64,000 bases of DNA from contig NZ_CP015029.1 in assembly GCF_011455495.1 (NCBI RefSeq), positions 186,001-250,000 of the forward strand, given 5' to 3'. Below are positions 19,791 to 28,895 of the stretch, in pieces. Source of the stretch: Frederiksenia canicola (GTDB taxonomy: Bacteria; Pseudomonadota; Gammaproteobacteria; Enterobacterales; Pasteurellaceae). The notes under the pieces were generated by a model. The model made no database searches and was not told the DNA's origin. It saw only the letters and a list, made by a program, of their open reading frames with translations. Position numbers and translations under genes: made by a program. Position 1 is the stretch's first letter. Each line of letters starts with the position of its first letter.

Positions 19791-22172
19791 TTACAGCTCA
19801 ACATATTGCTCATTGAGTAGTCTTGAAAGCAAGGCTTTGCCATTTTTAAAACGAAATTCACCATAACGCGCGGCATTATAGTGTGCGGCTTTTCCTTCTG
19901 CGAAAAAGTACTGATGGCTTGGGAGCCTGAGCTGCCCCCAATCCCACTTAACGGGTAGATAAACCCCTTCTGCACAGCCAGAAAAACTCGTTGGTTTCTC
20001 TGTTTCAAGGCGGCATAAGGTCGCAACATTGTGCTGATCAAGGGAAACTAACGCATAAACTTTATGGCTCCACTTCATTTGCGGTTCGTAGAATGGATCG
20101 CTCAGTTCAGTTTCTTGTTCTTGTTTGTATAACTTATCATTGATGTGCCCTAAAATGGTGTAACTAAGCTCCATATAGTCACCTTGCATTAATGAGCGGG
20201 GATCAACAGGAGCAAGTTCTAACAAAATCGGCGTGCCGTTTTTAAGCACATCTTCATTTTGCGTTATGGCATAGTTCGCCAATCCAAGCGTTGCCGCCAA
20301 ACTGAGAACTGCCGCGATAGGCACTTTTCGATTTGCAACATATTGCTCGGAACTAACCGCTTGCGGGAGCAATTTGGCTTTGCGATAGAGATAAATTGCC
20401 AAGCCGCCAAACAGCACACCGTTACTCAAAAGCAAAAAGCTCTTATATAGCAGTGGAATAGCAAGGAAATAATAATATTCTGAGAGATTCCACAGTAGCC
20501 ATAATGCCGAGAACAGCAACAATGTGCGGTTGCGATTGGCGAACGCCAGTAATAATAGCGATAAACAAATACTTAGCCAGGTATAACCTGTGAAAAGTAA
20601 TACAAAACCCAGCAAACCGACTAACACCACGACATTCACGGATTTTTTCTGCCAATATTGTAAGATCACAAAAATGATCACAGGAGAAAGTACAATCAAC
20701 ATGGACATAATGCCAGCAAGACTGAACGTCATATTGTCGAAATATCCGTTAGAAATCACTCGAATAAATGCGGAGAAAGAGTCCACTTCTGGTAATGCGT
20801 CTGCTTCTGTCATATACGAAGACATTATTACTCGATAGTAATTTCCCGCATCAAACAATAACAATGCCCAGCCGAGCGGGTTTAAATGAACGGGAGCTTT
20901 TGATGCGAATAAGAAACTCACCAAATACGCAAGGATCAGCCAGTAAATATAATCAGAAAGTGGATAGTGATAGTTGATTTGATAAAGTACTGCGATTAAT
21001 GCGATCGATCTTACCCAAGTGGATTGGCAAATCGCATAAATTAGCAAAAAACCCGCAACAAACGCGGCCGATTCAACTGGGTTTGGTAGATCGTAGTCAA
21101 ATGAAAACGTACCATACAGAACGACCAACACAATTGCAGCGGCAAAACAGGTCTGTGAAATCAACGGATGCACGGTATTTTTTATGAAAAGCCCCGTAGC
21201 CAACAACATAAAGGCAAGAATCAGAAAAACACCTTCAGATCGCACACCATTGAGATAAAGCACAACAAGAATCAATGCAATTGCCAATAATGTCAGGAAA
21301 AAGTAGAGCAACGTCACCCCAATATTGTTTTCAATATGAGCATATTTTTCCTTAATCCACCGTGTTAATTGATAACCTAAAAAAATGACTGCCGCCACTG
21401 TTATCAGTGCCATGACATAAATTTCTCCGTCACGAACAAGCAAAAAGTTGGCAGCGATCACCAATGTGCAGTAAAAGAGCACATAATTAACAGGGTCAAA
21501 CCGCTTTTTACTATAATAAAAAAGCAGCCCAGCCATCAGCAATACAATAAACAGAGCGAGACTATCATTACTAAATAGTGCAAATACGGACGCCGTGGCA
21601 ACAAGCAACGACAATGTGCGAATTACAATCCGCCATTTATCGTGAAATAAAGTTGGAAAGCGTTCAAACAGGCCAAGTAAGGTGATATTGAAAAACAACG
21701 CCACCAAATAAAACGAAGAGAAACTGTAGCTAAAGAGCAGACCTCTCTCAAAATAAAACCCGATAGCTAAATTTACGGTCACAATCCACAGCAAAATACC
21801 TGCCACATTGGGTAGCACCATCCAAAGTGGCACCTGTAATAACGCCCATAACGCAAAAAGCTCCCAAACATCCGCTCCCGTTTGGTAAATCTGCCCAATG
21901 AGAGCAAATAGCCCCCCGATGACGACCGCCGCCACAAACCAAAGCAGCTGAATTTTATTGATTGAATTTGCCCGCCGACTAAGCCATAAACTCCCGCCGA
22001 TGAGTAACACTAACAGCCCTTGAGTTGCAAAAAGTTTTTCAAATTTACTGAAATACGCCCAGTTAGACGCAATCCACGTCACCACGCCGCTCGAAAAAAA
22101 TCCAGCCCCGAACAGTGAGAATAAAATCAGTAAGAATTTATCCCAAGATTCAATCCAAAAATCGTTTTTCAT
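19791..22172 (-). CDS. Large membrane protein: DUF2157 / DUF4401 / GDYXXLXY fusion
   Basis: 793 residues. The N-terminal 150 residues match DUF2157 (WIESWDKFLLILFSLFGAGFFSSGVVTWIASNWAYFSKFEKL). About 20 hydrophobic segments follow, in the style of DUF4401 proteins. The last 150 residues form a soluble domain with the family motif GDYMELSY at 664-671. In many bacteria these modules are two or three adjacent genes; here they are one chain. Function is unknown. Its start codon is 27 bases from the crcB stop codon, so it is probably in one unit with crcB and the MFS gene. Confidence 0.8.
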   Translation of the reverse strand: MKNDFWIESWDKFLLILFSLFGAGFFSSGVVTWIASNWAYFSKFEKLFATQGLLVLLIGGSLWLSRRANSINKIQLLWFVAAVVIGGLFALIGQIYQTGADVWELFALWALLQVPLWMVLPNVAGILLWIVTVNLAIGFYFERGLLFSYSFSSFYLVALFFNITLLGLFERFPTLFHDKWRIVIRTLSLLVATASVFALFSNDSLALFIVLLMAGLLFYYSKKRFDPVNYVLFYCTLVIAANFLLVRDGEIYVMALITVAAVIFLGYQLTRWIKEKYAHIENNIGVTLLYFFLTLLAIALILVVLYLNGVRSEGVFLILAFMLLATGLFIKNTVHPLISQTCFAAAIVLVVLYGTFSFDYDLPNPVESAAFVAGFLLIYAICQSTWVRSIALIAVLYQINYHYPLSDYIYWLILAYLVSFLFASKAPVHLNPLGWALLLFDAGNYYRVIMSSYMTEADALPEVDSFSAFIRVISNGYFDNMTFSLAGIMSMLIVLSPVIIFVILQYWQKKSVNVVVLVGLLGFVLLFTGYTWLSICLSLLLLAFANRNRTLLLFSALWLLWNLSEYYYFLAIPLLYKSFLLLSNGVLFGGLAIYLYRKAKLLPQAVSSEQYVANRKVPIAAVLSLAATLGLANYAITQNEDVLKNGTPILLELAPVDPRSLMQGDYMELSYTILGHINDKLYKQEQETELSDPFYEPQMKWSHKVYALVSLDQHNVATLCRLETEKPTSFSGCAEGVYLPVKWDWGQLRLPSHQYFFAEGKAAHYNAARYGEFRFKNGKALLSRLLNEQYVEL

Positions 22173-22199
22173 AATGCTCTCCTCTTTGCAAAAAATTGC

Positions 22200-22568
22200 T
22201 CAGAAACGACCGCTTGTTGCGAGCCTAGTAACCCAAACGCCGATGATAGTAGCACACAAACCGCCGATTGTGTGTAACCCAAATACCATTGCCGCATTCA
22301 GCCATTTTTCTTGGATAAGTTTATCGACGATCTCCGCTGAAAAAGCAGAAAACGTAGTGAAACTACCGAGAAATCCCGTGATCAACAGCAACTTCTGCCC
22401 GTCCTGCAAATTCAGCCCCATCGTCATGCCAATCAGTAAACAGCCGAGTACATTTGCAAAAAAAGTGCCGAAACTAACCGCTTGTAGCAACGGATTAAGC
22501 CACACGCCGAGCTGCCAGCGACAAATTGCACCGAATGCGGCACCAATTGAAATCAGCAATATATTCAT
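22200..22568 (-). CDS. crcB: Fluoride exporter CrcB (Fluc)
   Basis: 122 residues from the ATG at 22566-22568 (MNILLISIGAAFGAICRWQLG); ten additional upstream residues are possible but would lack family support. Four membrane segments, with the Fluc pattern GAxxRw near the start, NVLGCLLIG, and TGFLGSFTTFSAFSAE, which holds the Na-binding and Phe-box region. Dual-topology fluoride channel. Uptake-signal cores at 22209 and 22477 lie within it. Confidence 0.93.
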   Translation of the reverse strand: MNILLISIGAAFGAICRWQLGVWLNPLLQAVSFGTFFANVLGCLLIGMTMGLNLQDGQKLLLITGFLGSFTTFSAFSAEIVDKLIQEKWLNAAMVFGLHTIGGLCATIIGVWVTRLATSGRF

Positions 22569-22615
22569 AGTCCCACCTAGCCCTTCCCCTTCAATCAAAG
22601 GAAGAAAACGGTATG

Positions 22616-23680
22616 TTAAATCAAGAAAAAATGCGGAATTAAGTTCATCACAATCATCGTTAAAATTGCTTGTAATAGGCGTGATGAACCGAAAATAAAG
22701 CCGCGATTTTTGCCGTTGTCAAATTTCACTAACAGGTTCGCCATCGCCGTGAGTACATAAACTTCAATCAAGGTGAATATCACCAAATAGAGATACGCCG
22801 AGAACAGCGAAGCATATTTCAACGTAAGAAACCACGGCACAATCATTCCCAATGCCAGCAAGGGTGCAATCCAGACTAACTGACGGGAGGTGAGATGAAT
22901 ATGTTTGGAAAATGGCGATTGTAATGCCACAGTCATCAACCCATTGATAAATAAGGCGACTGGCACTTGCTCAGGAGAATTGAGTTTATTATCAAACAAA
23001 TAGGGAAAAATCACGAAAAACGATAACGCCACGCTAATCGGCAAAAACAGCATCAAATGCACATAGACAAACTCTTTGGTGATAATCTCCCGAAGTTGTC
23101 CCCAGCGGAATTTCACCTGCTGATTGACACTCGGCATGGTGAAAAAAGGTTTTGCCATAAACAGAAACAGTACCGCTTCCAACGCAAAACAGAGCCAAAT
23201 TAGCCAGTCGATCTGCTCAAATTTGATAAACGGAATAGCAAGCAGCGGTGCCGCCATTGACGACATACTGGTCACCTTGAGAAATTTGCCCTGCAAGCGG
23301 GTTTTGGACTCGTAGCTGTCGTCCGCCAACGCAAGCAAACAGGCACGGGCGTTGGTCGAAAACAGGCAACTGCCCAAACCAAAGCAGACGGTAGCGAACA
23401 GCAAAATCAGATAGTGATCCGCCGACAGAAAGAACACATACGCCAGCACATCAAAAAAACAGCCAAGCAACATCATTTTCGCCAAGCCGTAGCGATCGCC
23501 CCAGATCCCCGCAAAAATTGCCAACGCCTGGGAGCAGAAAAATAGCAACGACAACGAAAAGGCAATTTCCGTATTCGATAGCCCTTTCTGCTGTAAAAAA
23601 ATAAAAAAGACGCTCTGCATCGAGAAGAACGCCAAGGTCGAAATAAATCGCCGCCAAAGAAGAAGATTTTGTAAAGACAT
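22616..23680 (-). CDS. Major facilitator superfamily transporter
   Basis: 354 residues from the ATG at 23678-23680 (MSLQNLLLWRRFISTL); an extension of 14 residues upstream crosses a TTTGCAAA element and is less likely. About eleven or twelve hydrophobic segments, with the MFS loop motif GIWGDRYGLAKMM after the second segment. It resembles small drug/sugar efflux carriers. No substrate can be given. The start is divergent from argC. Confidence 0.85.
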   Translation of the reverse strand: MSLQNLLLWRRFISTLAFFSMQSVFFIFLQQKGLSNTEIAFSLSLLFFCSQALAIFAGIWGDRYGLAKMMLLGCFFDVLAYVFFLSADHYLILLFATVCFGLGSCLFSTNARACLLALADDSYESKTRLQGKFLKVTSMSSMAAPLLAIPFIKFEQIDWLIWLCFALEAVLFLFMAKPFFTMPSVNQQVKFRWGQLREIITKEFVYVHLMLFLPISVALSFFVIFPYLFDNKLNSPEQVPVALFINGLMTVALQSPFSKHIHLTSRQLVWIAPLLALGMIVPWFLTLKYASLFSAYLYLVIFTLIEVYVLTAMANLLVKFDNGKNRGFIFGSSRLLQAILTMIVMNLIPHFFLI

Positions 23681-23760
23681 AAATTTGCAAAAAATTGTGA
23701 GAAAGTAACCGCTTGTCGCCAATTATAGCAGAAAGCCAAGATTTCCGTTCGAATCACACA

Positions 23761-23799
23761 AATGAATAAAAAATCATTTATTTTGAATTTATATTCAAT
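23761..23799 (+). promoter_or_regulatory. Tandem ARG boxes (ArgR operator) of the arg cluster
   Basis: Two 18-base boxes with the TGAAT-N4-ATTCA pattern: 23761-23778 (AATGAATAAAAAATCATT) and 23782-23799 (TTTGAATTTATATTCAAT), separated by 3 bases as in known paired ARG boxes. The second is a nearly perfect match. They end six bases before the argC -35 element. Confidence 0.9.
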
Positions 23800-23805
23800 T
23801 TGTTG

Positions 23806-23834
23806 TTGCAAAGTGGTTAATCTCTGCATACAAT
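23806..23834 (+). promoter_or_regulatory. argC promoter
   Basis: TTGCAA (23806-23811), exactly 17 bases, TACAAT (23829-23834), 33 bases before the argC ATG. ArgR bound to the boxes just upstream would block it. Confidence 0.75.
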
Positions 23835-23867
23835 CCGAGCAAGTTGAATTTTTGAGCGAGAAACAAG

Positions 23868-24803
23868 ATGCACAAAATTTTTATTGACGGATCCATTGGC
23901 ACCACAGGATTGCGGATTTTCGACCGCTTAAGCCAAGAAAATGATATTGAGCTACTCATACTGCCTGAAAACCAACGCAAAGATCTCTCCGCTCGTTTGG
24001 AAAAAGTGGCACAGGCAGATCTCACATTTCTCTGCCTGCCCGATGAAGCGGCAAAAGAGATTGTACAACTTGCCCCCGCCACAGCTCGCATTTGCGACAC
24101 GTCCACCGCTCATCGCACCGCAAGCGGTTGGGTTTATGGCTTACCTGAATTATTGGGGCGTGAAACCATCGCAAACGCCCAGCGGGTTGCAGTTCCAGGC
24201 TGCCACGCTACTGGTTTTTTAACGTTAGTCGCCCCCTTAGTAAAAAAGGGGATTTTGCCTGTGGATCACCCCGTGGTGTGCCAATCTCTCACGGGCTATT
24301 CTGGGGGCGGTAAAGCGATGATTGCCGATTACCAAAGCGAAAATATGCCAGAAAGCTACCGCTCACCACGTTTATACGGCTTAGGGCTGAACCATAAACA
24401 TCTGCCTGAAATGCAAAAAATATCAGGGCTAAGTCAGCCGCCGCTGTTCTGCCCCGTGGTCGATGATTATTACAGCGGAATGCTCGTTTCTGTACCGTTG
24501 ACGATGTCTGCGTTGACGAAAGAATGGCAATCCGGCGAAAAAATTGCTGACTTCTTACACCATTTTTACGCCAATTCACCGCTTATCAGCGTGCATAATT
24601 ATGCACATTCCACGACTGACAACACCTTACCTGCAAATGCGTTAAGCGGTAAAGATAGCCTCGAAATTTTCGTACTCGGCAGCCCAAGCCAATTACTGCT
24701 CTGTGCCCGTTTTGATAATCTCGGTAAAGGGGCATCAGGTGCTGCCATTCAGTGTATGAATATCATGCTCAGACGGAAAGAGACTCTAGGGCTTGTGATT
24801 TAG
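23868..24803 (+). CDS. argC: N-acetyl-gamma-glutamyl-phosphate reductase ArgC (type 2)
   Basis: 311 residues, the shorter type 2 form. NADP-binding start IFIDGSIGTTGLRI; the catalytic cysteine is C112 in VAVPGCHATGFL; the catalytic His lies in LGLNHKHLPEMQ. It reduces N-acetylglutamyl phosphate to the semialdehyde, third step of arginine synthesis. First gene of argC-argJ-argB-argD. Confidence 0.95.
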   Translation: MHKIFIDGSIGTTGLRIFDRLSQENDIELLILPENQRKDLSARLEKVAQADLTFLCLPDEAAKEIVQLAPATARICDTSTAHRTASGWVYGLPELLGRETIANAQRVAVPGCHATGFLTLVAPLVKKGILPVDHPVVCQSLTGYSGGGKAMIADYQSENMPESYRSPRLYGLGLNHKHLPEMQKISGLSQPPLFCPVVDDYYSGMLVSVPLTMSALTKEWQSGEKIADFLHHFYANSPLISVHNYAHSTTDNTLPANALSGKDSLEIFVLGSPSQLLLCARFDNLGKGASGAAIQCMNIMLRRKETLGLVI

Positions 24804-24819
24804 CTAGACAATCCAATTC

Positions 24820-24837
24820 TGCCCCACTTTCGGGGCA
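24820..24837 (+). repeat. GCCCC hairpin between argC and argJ
   Basis: TGCCCC (24820-24825) and GGGGCA (24832-24837) with a 6-base loop; no T-run follows. Probably a processing or stability element within the arg transcript. Confidence 0.5.
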
Positions 24838-24872
24838 CCATAATAACCACAACATCATAACAAGGACAAAAA

Positions 24873-26093
24873 ATGAACACAATTGAAGTACAAGGTGGGA
24901 TCACTGCTCCACAAGGGTTTAAAGCAGGTGGCATACATTGCGGTATTCGCAAAAACAAAGACAAACTGGACTTGGCGTTATTAGTTAGCGACCGCCCTTG
25001 TGCCACGGCGGCGGTTTATACCCAAAACAAAGTCAAAGGCGCACCGATTTTAGTTACCCAAGCGAACATTGCCGACGGTTACAGCCAAGCGATGTTATGC
25101 AACAGCGGCAATGCCAACACGTGCAATCCAAACGGTATAGCACTCGCCCAAGCCTGCTGCGAACTTACCGCCAAGGCATTGGGGCTGAAAGCGAGCGATA
25201 TCGTGATTGCGTCCACGGGGGTGATTGGCCAGCCGTTGCCTATTGAGCCCTTTGCAAAAGGTATTCCAGAACTGAGCGCTTGTTTAAGCGAAACAGGCGG
25301 AACCCTTGCCGCCCAAGCGATCATGACCACTGATACTCACCATAAAGAATTTGCCGTCGAATTTCAGCTTGGTGGCAAAACGTGCCGAATGGGAGCAATG
25401 ACTAAAGGCAGCGGTATGATCAATCCTAATATGGCAACGATGCTGACTTTTATCACCACCGATGTGGCAATTTCTCCTGCGATGCTCAATCAAGCCTTGC
25501 AAGCCGAAGTGAAGCAGAGCCTGAACCAAATCAATGTCGATGGCGACACGTCTACCAACGATATGGCAACAGTGATGGCAAATGGCTTGGCAGGCAATGC
25601 TGAAATTCAGAGCGAAAATGCCGACTACGCCATTTTCTGCCAAGTGTTGCATCAAGTTTGCGTGTGGGCGTGCCGCCAAATTGCTAAAGATGGCGAAGGG
25701 GCGACTAAGTTGTTGGAATGCACCGTCCGCAATGCTCGTAGCCAATCGGTCGGGCTGAAAATTGCTAAATCCATTATCTCCAGCGATCTCTTTAAAGCGG
25801 CCATGTTTGGACAAGATGCCAACTGGGGACGCGTGCTGTGTGCCATCGGCTACACAGAGGGTGATTTCTCGATCGACCATGTCGAACTTACTCTCAAAAG
25901 CGACAAAGGCGAAGTGCTGGTTTGCAAAAACGCCGCTTACTTCCCATTCAGCGAAGAACACGCCGCTGACGTGCTTTCCGCCAACGACATTCAGATTTTG
26001 GTCGATATGCACGACGGCAACCACACTGCACAAGCGTGGGGTTGCGATTTAAGCTATGAATATGTACGGATCAATGGAGATTATCGTTCCTAA
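24873..26093 (+). CDS. argJ: Glutamate N-acetyltransferase / ornithine acetyltransferase ArgJ
   Basis: 406 residues. ArgJ cleaves itself at the Thr of the KGSGMINPNMATML motif (T189 is the nucleophile), giving alpha and beta chains. It recycles the acetyl group from N-acetylornithine to glutamate. Its presence means the organism uses the cyclic arginine pathway; whether it is mono- or bifunctional cannot be read from sequence. No argE or argA is seen in the window. Confidence 0.95.
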   Translation: MNTIEVQGGITAPQGFKAGGIHCGIRKNKDKLDLALLVSDRPCATAAVYTQNKVKGAPILVTQANIADGYSQAMLCNSGNANTCNPNGIALAQACCELTAKALGLKASDIVIASTGVIGQPLPIEPFAKGIPELSACLSETGGTLAAQAIMTTDTHHKEFAVEFQLGGKTCRMGAMTKGSGMINPNMATMLTFITTDVAISPAMLNQALQAEVKQSLNQINVDGDTSTNDMATVMANGLAGNAEIQSENADYAIFCQVLHQVCVWACRQIAKDGEGATKLLECTVRNARSQSVGLKIAKSIISSDLFKAAMFGQDANWGRVLCAIGYTEGDFSIDHVELTLKSDKGEVLVCKNAAYFPFSEEHAADVLSANDIQILVDMHDGNHTAQAWGCDLSYEYVRINGDYRS

Positions 26094-26163
26094 CGAAGAG
26101 TCAATGTAGGATAGGTCTTGACCCACACACAACAAGCGACTTGATTGTTTAAAAACTTCACCA

Positions 26164-26179
26164 TGGGGGCAAGCCCCCA
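26164..26179 (+). repeat. TGGGGGC hairpin before argB
   Basis: TGGGGGC (26164-26170) pairs with GCCCCCA (26173-26179) with a 2-base loop, 17 bases before the argB start. Another fragment of the same kind (GTAGGATAGG...) lies at 26106. Confidence 0.55.
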
Positions 26180-26196
26180 ACCAATGAGAGAGCACA

Positions 26197-27054
26197 ATGC
26201 ACCAAACCCAAATCACAACACTTGCAGCGGTGATGAACGAAGCTGCACCTTATATTCGGAAGTACAAAAACAACATCATTGTGGTCAAATATGGCGGCAA
26301 TGCGATGATAAACGAGCAGCTCAAACAGACCGTGATGCAGGATTTACTATTGCTTAATCAGCTCGGTATCAAAGTCGTATTAGTACACGGTGGTGGGCCA
26401 GAGATTTCCCAAGGGCTCAAGCTGATCGGCAAAGAGAGCCAATTTATCAATGGGTTGCGTGTCACTGATCAAGAAACGATGGATATTGTGCAGCAAATGC
26501 TGGCCGGTAAAGTGAATAAAAACCTGGTAGCGTTGCTAAAAGGCAAAGGCATTGGGCTGTGTGGCATTGATGGGGCGATTTTGACCTGCCAAAAACTGCA
26601 AACGGAAGTAGATCTCGGCTTTGTCGGCGAAGTCACCAACGTCGATACCACCTTGCTCCATTTTGCCTTGAACTCGGGCTTTATCCCTGTGATTGCGACT
26701 ATCGGCGCGGACGAAAATGGCGTGGTGTACAACATCAATGCCGATACAGCGGCCAGCGACATTGCGATTGCATTAGGGGCAAGTAAGTTGGTGTCGATGA
26801 CCGATATTGCGGGCCTGCTTCGGGATCGTTTTGATGAAAGCACCTTGATTAGTGCCGTTGAAATCGATGAAGTGACCGAACTTGTGGCACAAGGTGTGAT
26901 CGCAGGTGGAATGATCCCCAAAATTGAATGCTGTGTGGACTGCGTTCGCTCCGGTGTACCCGAAGTGGCAATTATTGACGGACGTGTACCAAATGCCATT
27001 TTACTCGAACTGTTCAGCGAACAAGGCAACGGCACTTTGTTTTACAAAAAGTAA
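26197..27054 (+). CDS. argB: Acetylglutamate kinase ArgB
   Basis: 285 residues, amino-acid-kinase fold. N-terminal glycine loop VVKYGGNAM with the catalytic lysine, LVHGGGPEIS, and VYNINADTAASDIAIALGASKLVSMTDIAG for the nucleotide. An N-terminal extension with helix (TTLAAVMNEAAPYIRKYKNN) is the type found in arginine-sensitive hexameric kinases, which fits the ArgJ cycle where this step is the control point. Confidence 0.96.
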   Translation: MHQTQITTLAAVMNEAAPYIRKYKNNIIVVKYGGNAMINEQLKQTVMQDLLLLNQLGIKVVLVHGGGPEISQGLKLIGKESQFINGLRVTDQETMDIVQQMLAGKVNKNLVALLKGKGIGLCGIDGAILTCQKLQTEVDLGFVGEVTNVDTTLLHFALNSGFIPVIATIGADENGVVYNINADTAASDIAIALGASKLVSMTDIAGLLRDRFDESTLISAVEIDEVTELVAQGVIAGGMIPKIECCVDCVRSGVPEVAIIDGRVPNAILLELFSEQGNGTLFYKK

Positions 27055-27134
27055 GGTGGGTAAGCCCCACCATTGACCATAACAAGCGGTCAGATTTTTC
27101 AAAAATTTTGCAAATCGTGGGTCACACCCCACCC
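27055..27134 (+). repeat. Two GGTGGG hairpins and an uptake signal between argB and argD
   Basis: GGTGGG-TAAGC-CCCACC (27055-27071), uptake-signal core at 27082-27090, and GTGGGT-CAC-ACCCCAC near 27118-27133. The last lies about 20 bases before the argD start. Confidence 0.5.
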
Positions 27135-27154
27135 GACAGTGATTAGGATCTCGA

Positions 27155-28336
27155 ATGAAAAATGAGCAAATTCAACAACAAGATAGCCAATTTATCGCTA
27201 AAACTTACGCCCGCTTTCCGCTCGCTCTCGCCAAAGGCAAAGGCTGTGAGGTATGGGATGCTGACGGCAATCGTTATCTCGATTTCACCAGTGGCATTGG
27301 TACCAATAGCTTAGGTTGGGCAGATGATGAATGGCTGGCAGCGGTGAGCCAGCAAGCTGCTACTTTGCAACACACTTCCAATCTTTACTACACTGCCCCC
27401 AGCACCCAACTTGCCGAAACCTTGTGCCATGCAAGCGGTCAGATCCGTGCCTTTTTTTGCAATTCCGGTGCGGAAGCTAACGAAGGGGCAATCAAAGCCG
27501 CCCGCAAATATAGCCTAGACAAATACGGGCGCGCAGATCGTTTCACCATTTTGACGCTGGAAAACTCCTTCCACGGCCGCACCATTTCAACGCTTGCTGC
27601 CACAGGACAGGCGACTTTTCACCAACACTTTTTCCCATTCACTCCAGGGTTTGAACATCTGCCTGCCAACGATATTCAAGCGTTACAAACGCGAATCTCA
27701 CAAAATGATGTCTGTGCGATAATGATCGAAATCGTGCAAGGGGAAGGCGGAATCTTGCCGCTAAATGCAGGCTATGTGCAAGAACTTGCTCACATTTGCC
27801 GTGAAAATGATATTTTATTGATTATTGATGAGGTACAAACAGGCATTGGTCGCACGGGGAAATTATTCGCTTACCAACATTTCGGCATACAGCCTGATAT
27901 GGTGACGCTTGCCAAAGGTTTAGGTGGCGGCTTGCCGATTGGAGCTATTTTGTTTGGTGAAAAATGTGCCGAAACGCTCGGCAAAGGCGATCACGGCTCC
28001 ACCTTTGGCGGAAATCCCGTCTGCTGCGCTGCCGCCAATGCCGTACTCAAGCGGTTAGATCCCGATTTTCTTTTGCAAATCGCTAAAAAAGGCGAAAAAT
28101 TGCAAAATGCTCTCAAGGCCTTACCCAAAGTGAAAAGTGTCAGCGGAATGGGCTTGATGATCGGTGTAGAATTAGACGGCATTACCGCCGCCGAAGTGGT
28201 CGCCAAAGGGATTGAAAAGGGGGTATTATTGCTCACCGCCAAACACAAACTCCGCCTACTCCCGCCATTGATTATCAGCGATGAGCAAATCGAACAAGGG
28301 GTTACGGTGTTAAACGCAATTTTACAGGAGCCATAA
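27155..28336 (+). CDS. argD: Acetylornithine aminotransferase ArgD
   Basis: 393 residues, class III PLP aminotransferase. The Schiff-base lysine is K254 in VTLAKGLGGGLPIGA and the PLP-nitrogen aspartate is D225 in LLIIDEVQTGIGRTG. FCNSGAEANEGAIKAARKY binds the phosphate. It forms N-acetylornithine; in E. coli the same enzyme also serves lysine synthesis. The stop codon shares its last A with the start of the next gene. Confidence 0.95.
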   Translation: MKNEQIQQQDSQFIAKTYARFPLALAKGKGCEVWDADGNRYLDFTSGIGTNSLGWADDEWLAAVSQQAATLQHTSNLYYTAPSTQLAETLCHASGQIRAFFCNSGAEANEGAIKAARKYSLDKYGRADRFTILTLENSFHGRTISTLAATGQATFHQHFFPFTPGFEHLPANDIQALQTRISQNDVCAIMIEIVQGEGGILPLNAGYVQELAHICRENDILLIIDEVQTGIGRTGKLFAYQHFGIQPDMVTLAKGLGGGLPIGAILFGEKCAETLGKGDHGSTFGGNPVCCAAANAVLKRLDPDFLLQIAKKGEKLQNALKALPKVKSVSGMGLMIGVELDGITAAEVVAKGIEKGVLLLTAKHKLRLLPPLIISDEQIEQGVTVLNAILQEP

Positions 28337-28824
28337 TGCACATCCGCCAAGCCTTTCTTTCTGATGCTCAAGCACTAAGCCACTTGCTTGCCAAAGTATG
28401 GCGAGTGGCATATCAAGGGATTTTTCCGCAGAATTTTTTAGACAACATCCAAGAAGACGGTTGGACGGTGGGTTTTCAGCAATCGCTTGATAATCCTGAT
28501 GTACAAATTTTTGTAGCGGAAGAAGGAAAGCAGCTTGTTGGCATGATCGCTTTCGGCAAAGGGCGGAATTCTGAATTAGATATAGAAAATGAAATCTATG
28601 CCTTGAATGTGTTGCCTGAATTTCAGCAACAAAAAATTGGCTCGACATTGATGCAACTTGCCTTCGCAAAAATGGCAGACAAACCCGTTTATCTCAAAGT
28701 CGCCGTTGAAAACGAACTCGCTCAACGGTTCTACCTAAAACACGGTTTCAAAAACCGTGGCATTCAACAATCCCGCCAAATTGCCGATTTCCGCTTTCAA
28801 GAATGGATTTACCAACGTTCATAA
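28336..28824 (+). CDS. GNAT-family N-acetyltransferase
   Basis: 162 residues with the GNAT core: IYALNVLPEFQQQKIGSTLMQLAFA is motif A that binds acetyl-CoA (QQKIGS is the Q/RxxGxG/A-like loop), followed by VYLKVAVENELAQRFYLKHGFKNRG (motif B). The start overlaps the argD stop by one base (TAATG), so it is translationally coupled to argD. The target is unknown; an arginine-pathway or ornithine-like substrate would be a guess from position alone. Confidence 0.85.
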   Translation: MHIRQAFLSDAQALSHLLAKVWRVAYQGIFPQNFLDNIQEDGWTVGFQQSLDNPDVQIFVAEEGKQLVGMIAFGKGRNSELDIENEIYALNVLPEFQQQKIGSTLMQLAFAKMADKPVYLKVAVENELAQRFYLKHGFKNRGIQQSRQIADFRFQEWIYQRS

Positions 28825-28830
28825 AGAATA

Positions 28831-28886
28831 CAAGCGGTCAGTTCCTGCAGATTTTTTGCAAAAAATTGAGCGGAACTGACCGCTTG
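28831..28886. terminator. Long inverted repeat between the GNAT gene and murJ
   Basis: CAAGCGGTCAGTTCC (28831-28845) pairs with GGAACTGACCGCTTG (28872-28886), 15 base pairs around a 26-base A/T-rich loop. Uptake-signal derived; it lies between two convergent genes and probably ends both transcripts. Confidence 0.6.
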
Positions 28887-28895
28887 CGAGTCAAA

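Noticed and set aside
22569-22620. Fluoride riboswitch before crcB
   Set aside because: Only about 47 bases separate crcB from the upstream gene and no fluoride-riboswitch core is visible.
25284-26033. A 249-residue frame on the minus strand inside argJ
   Set aside because: It lies wholly opposite a strongly conserved gene and matches nothing; it is a codon-composition shadow.
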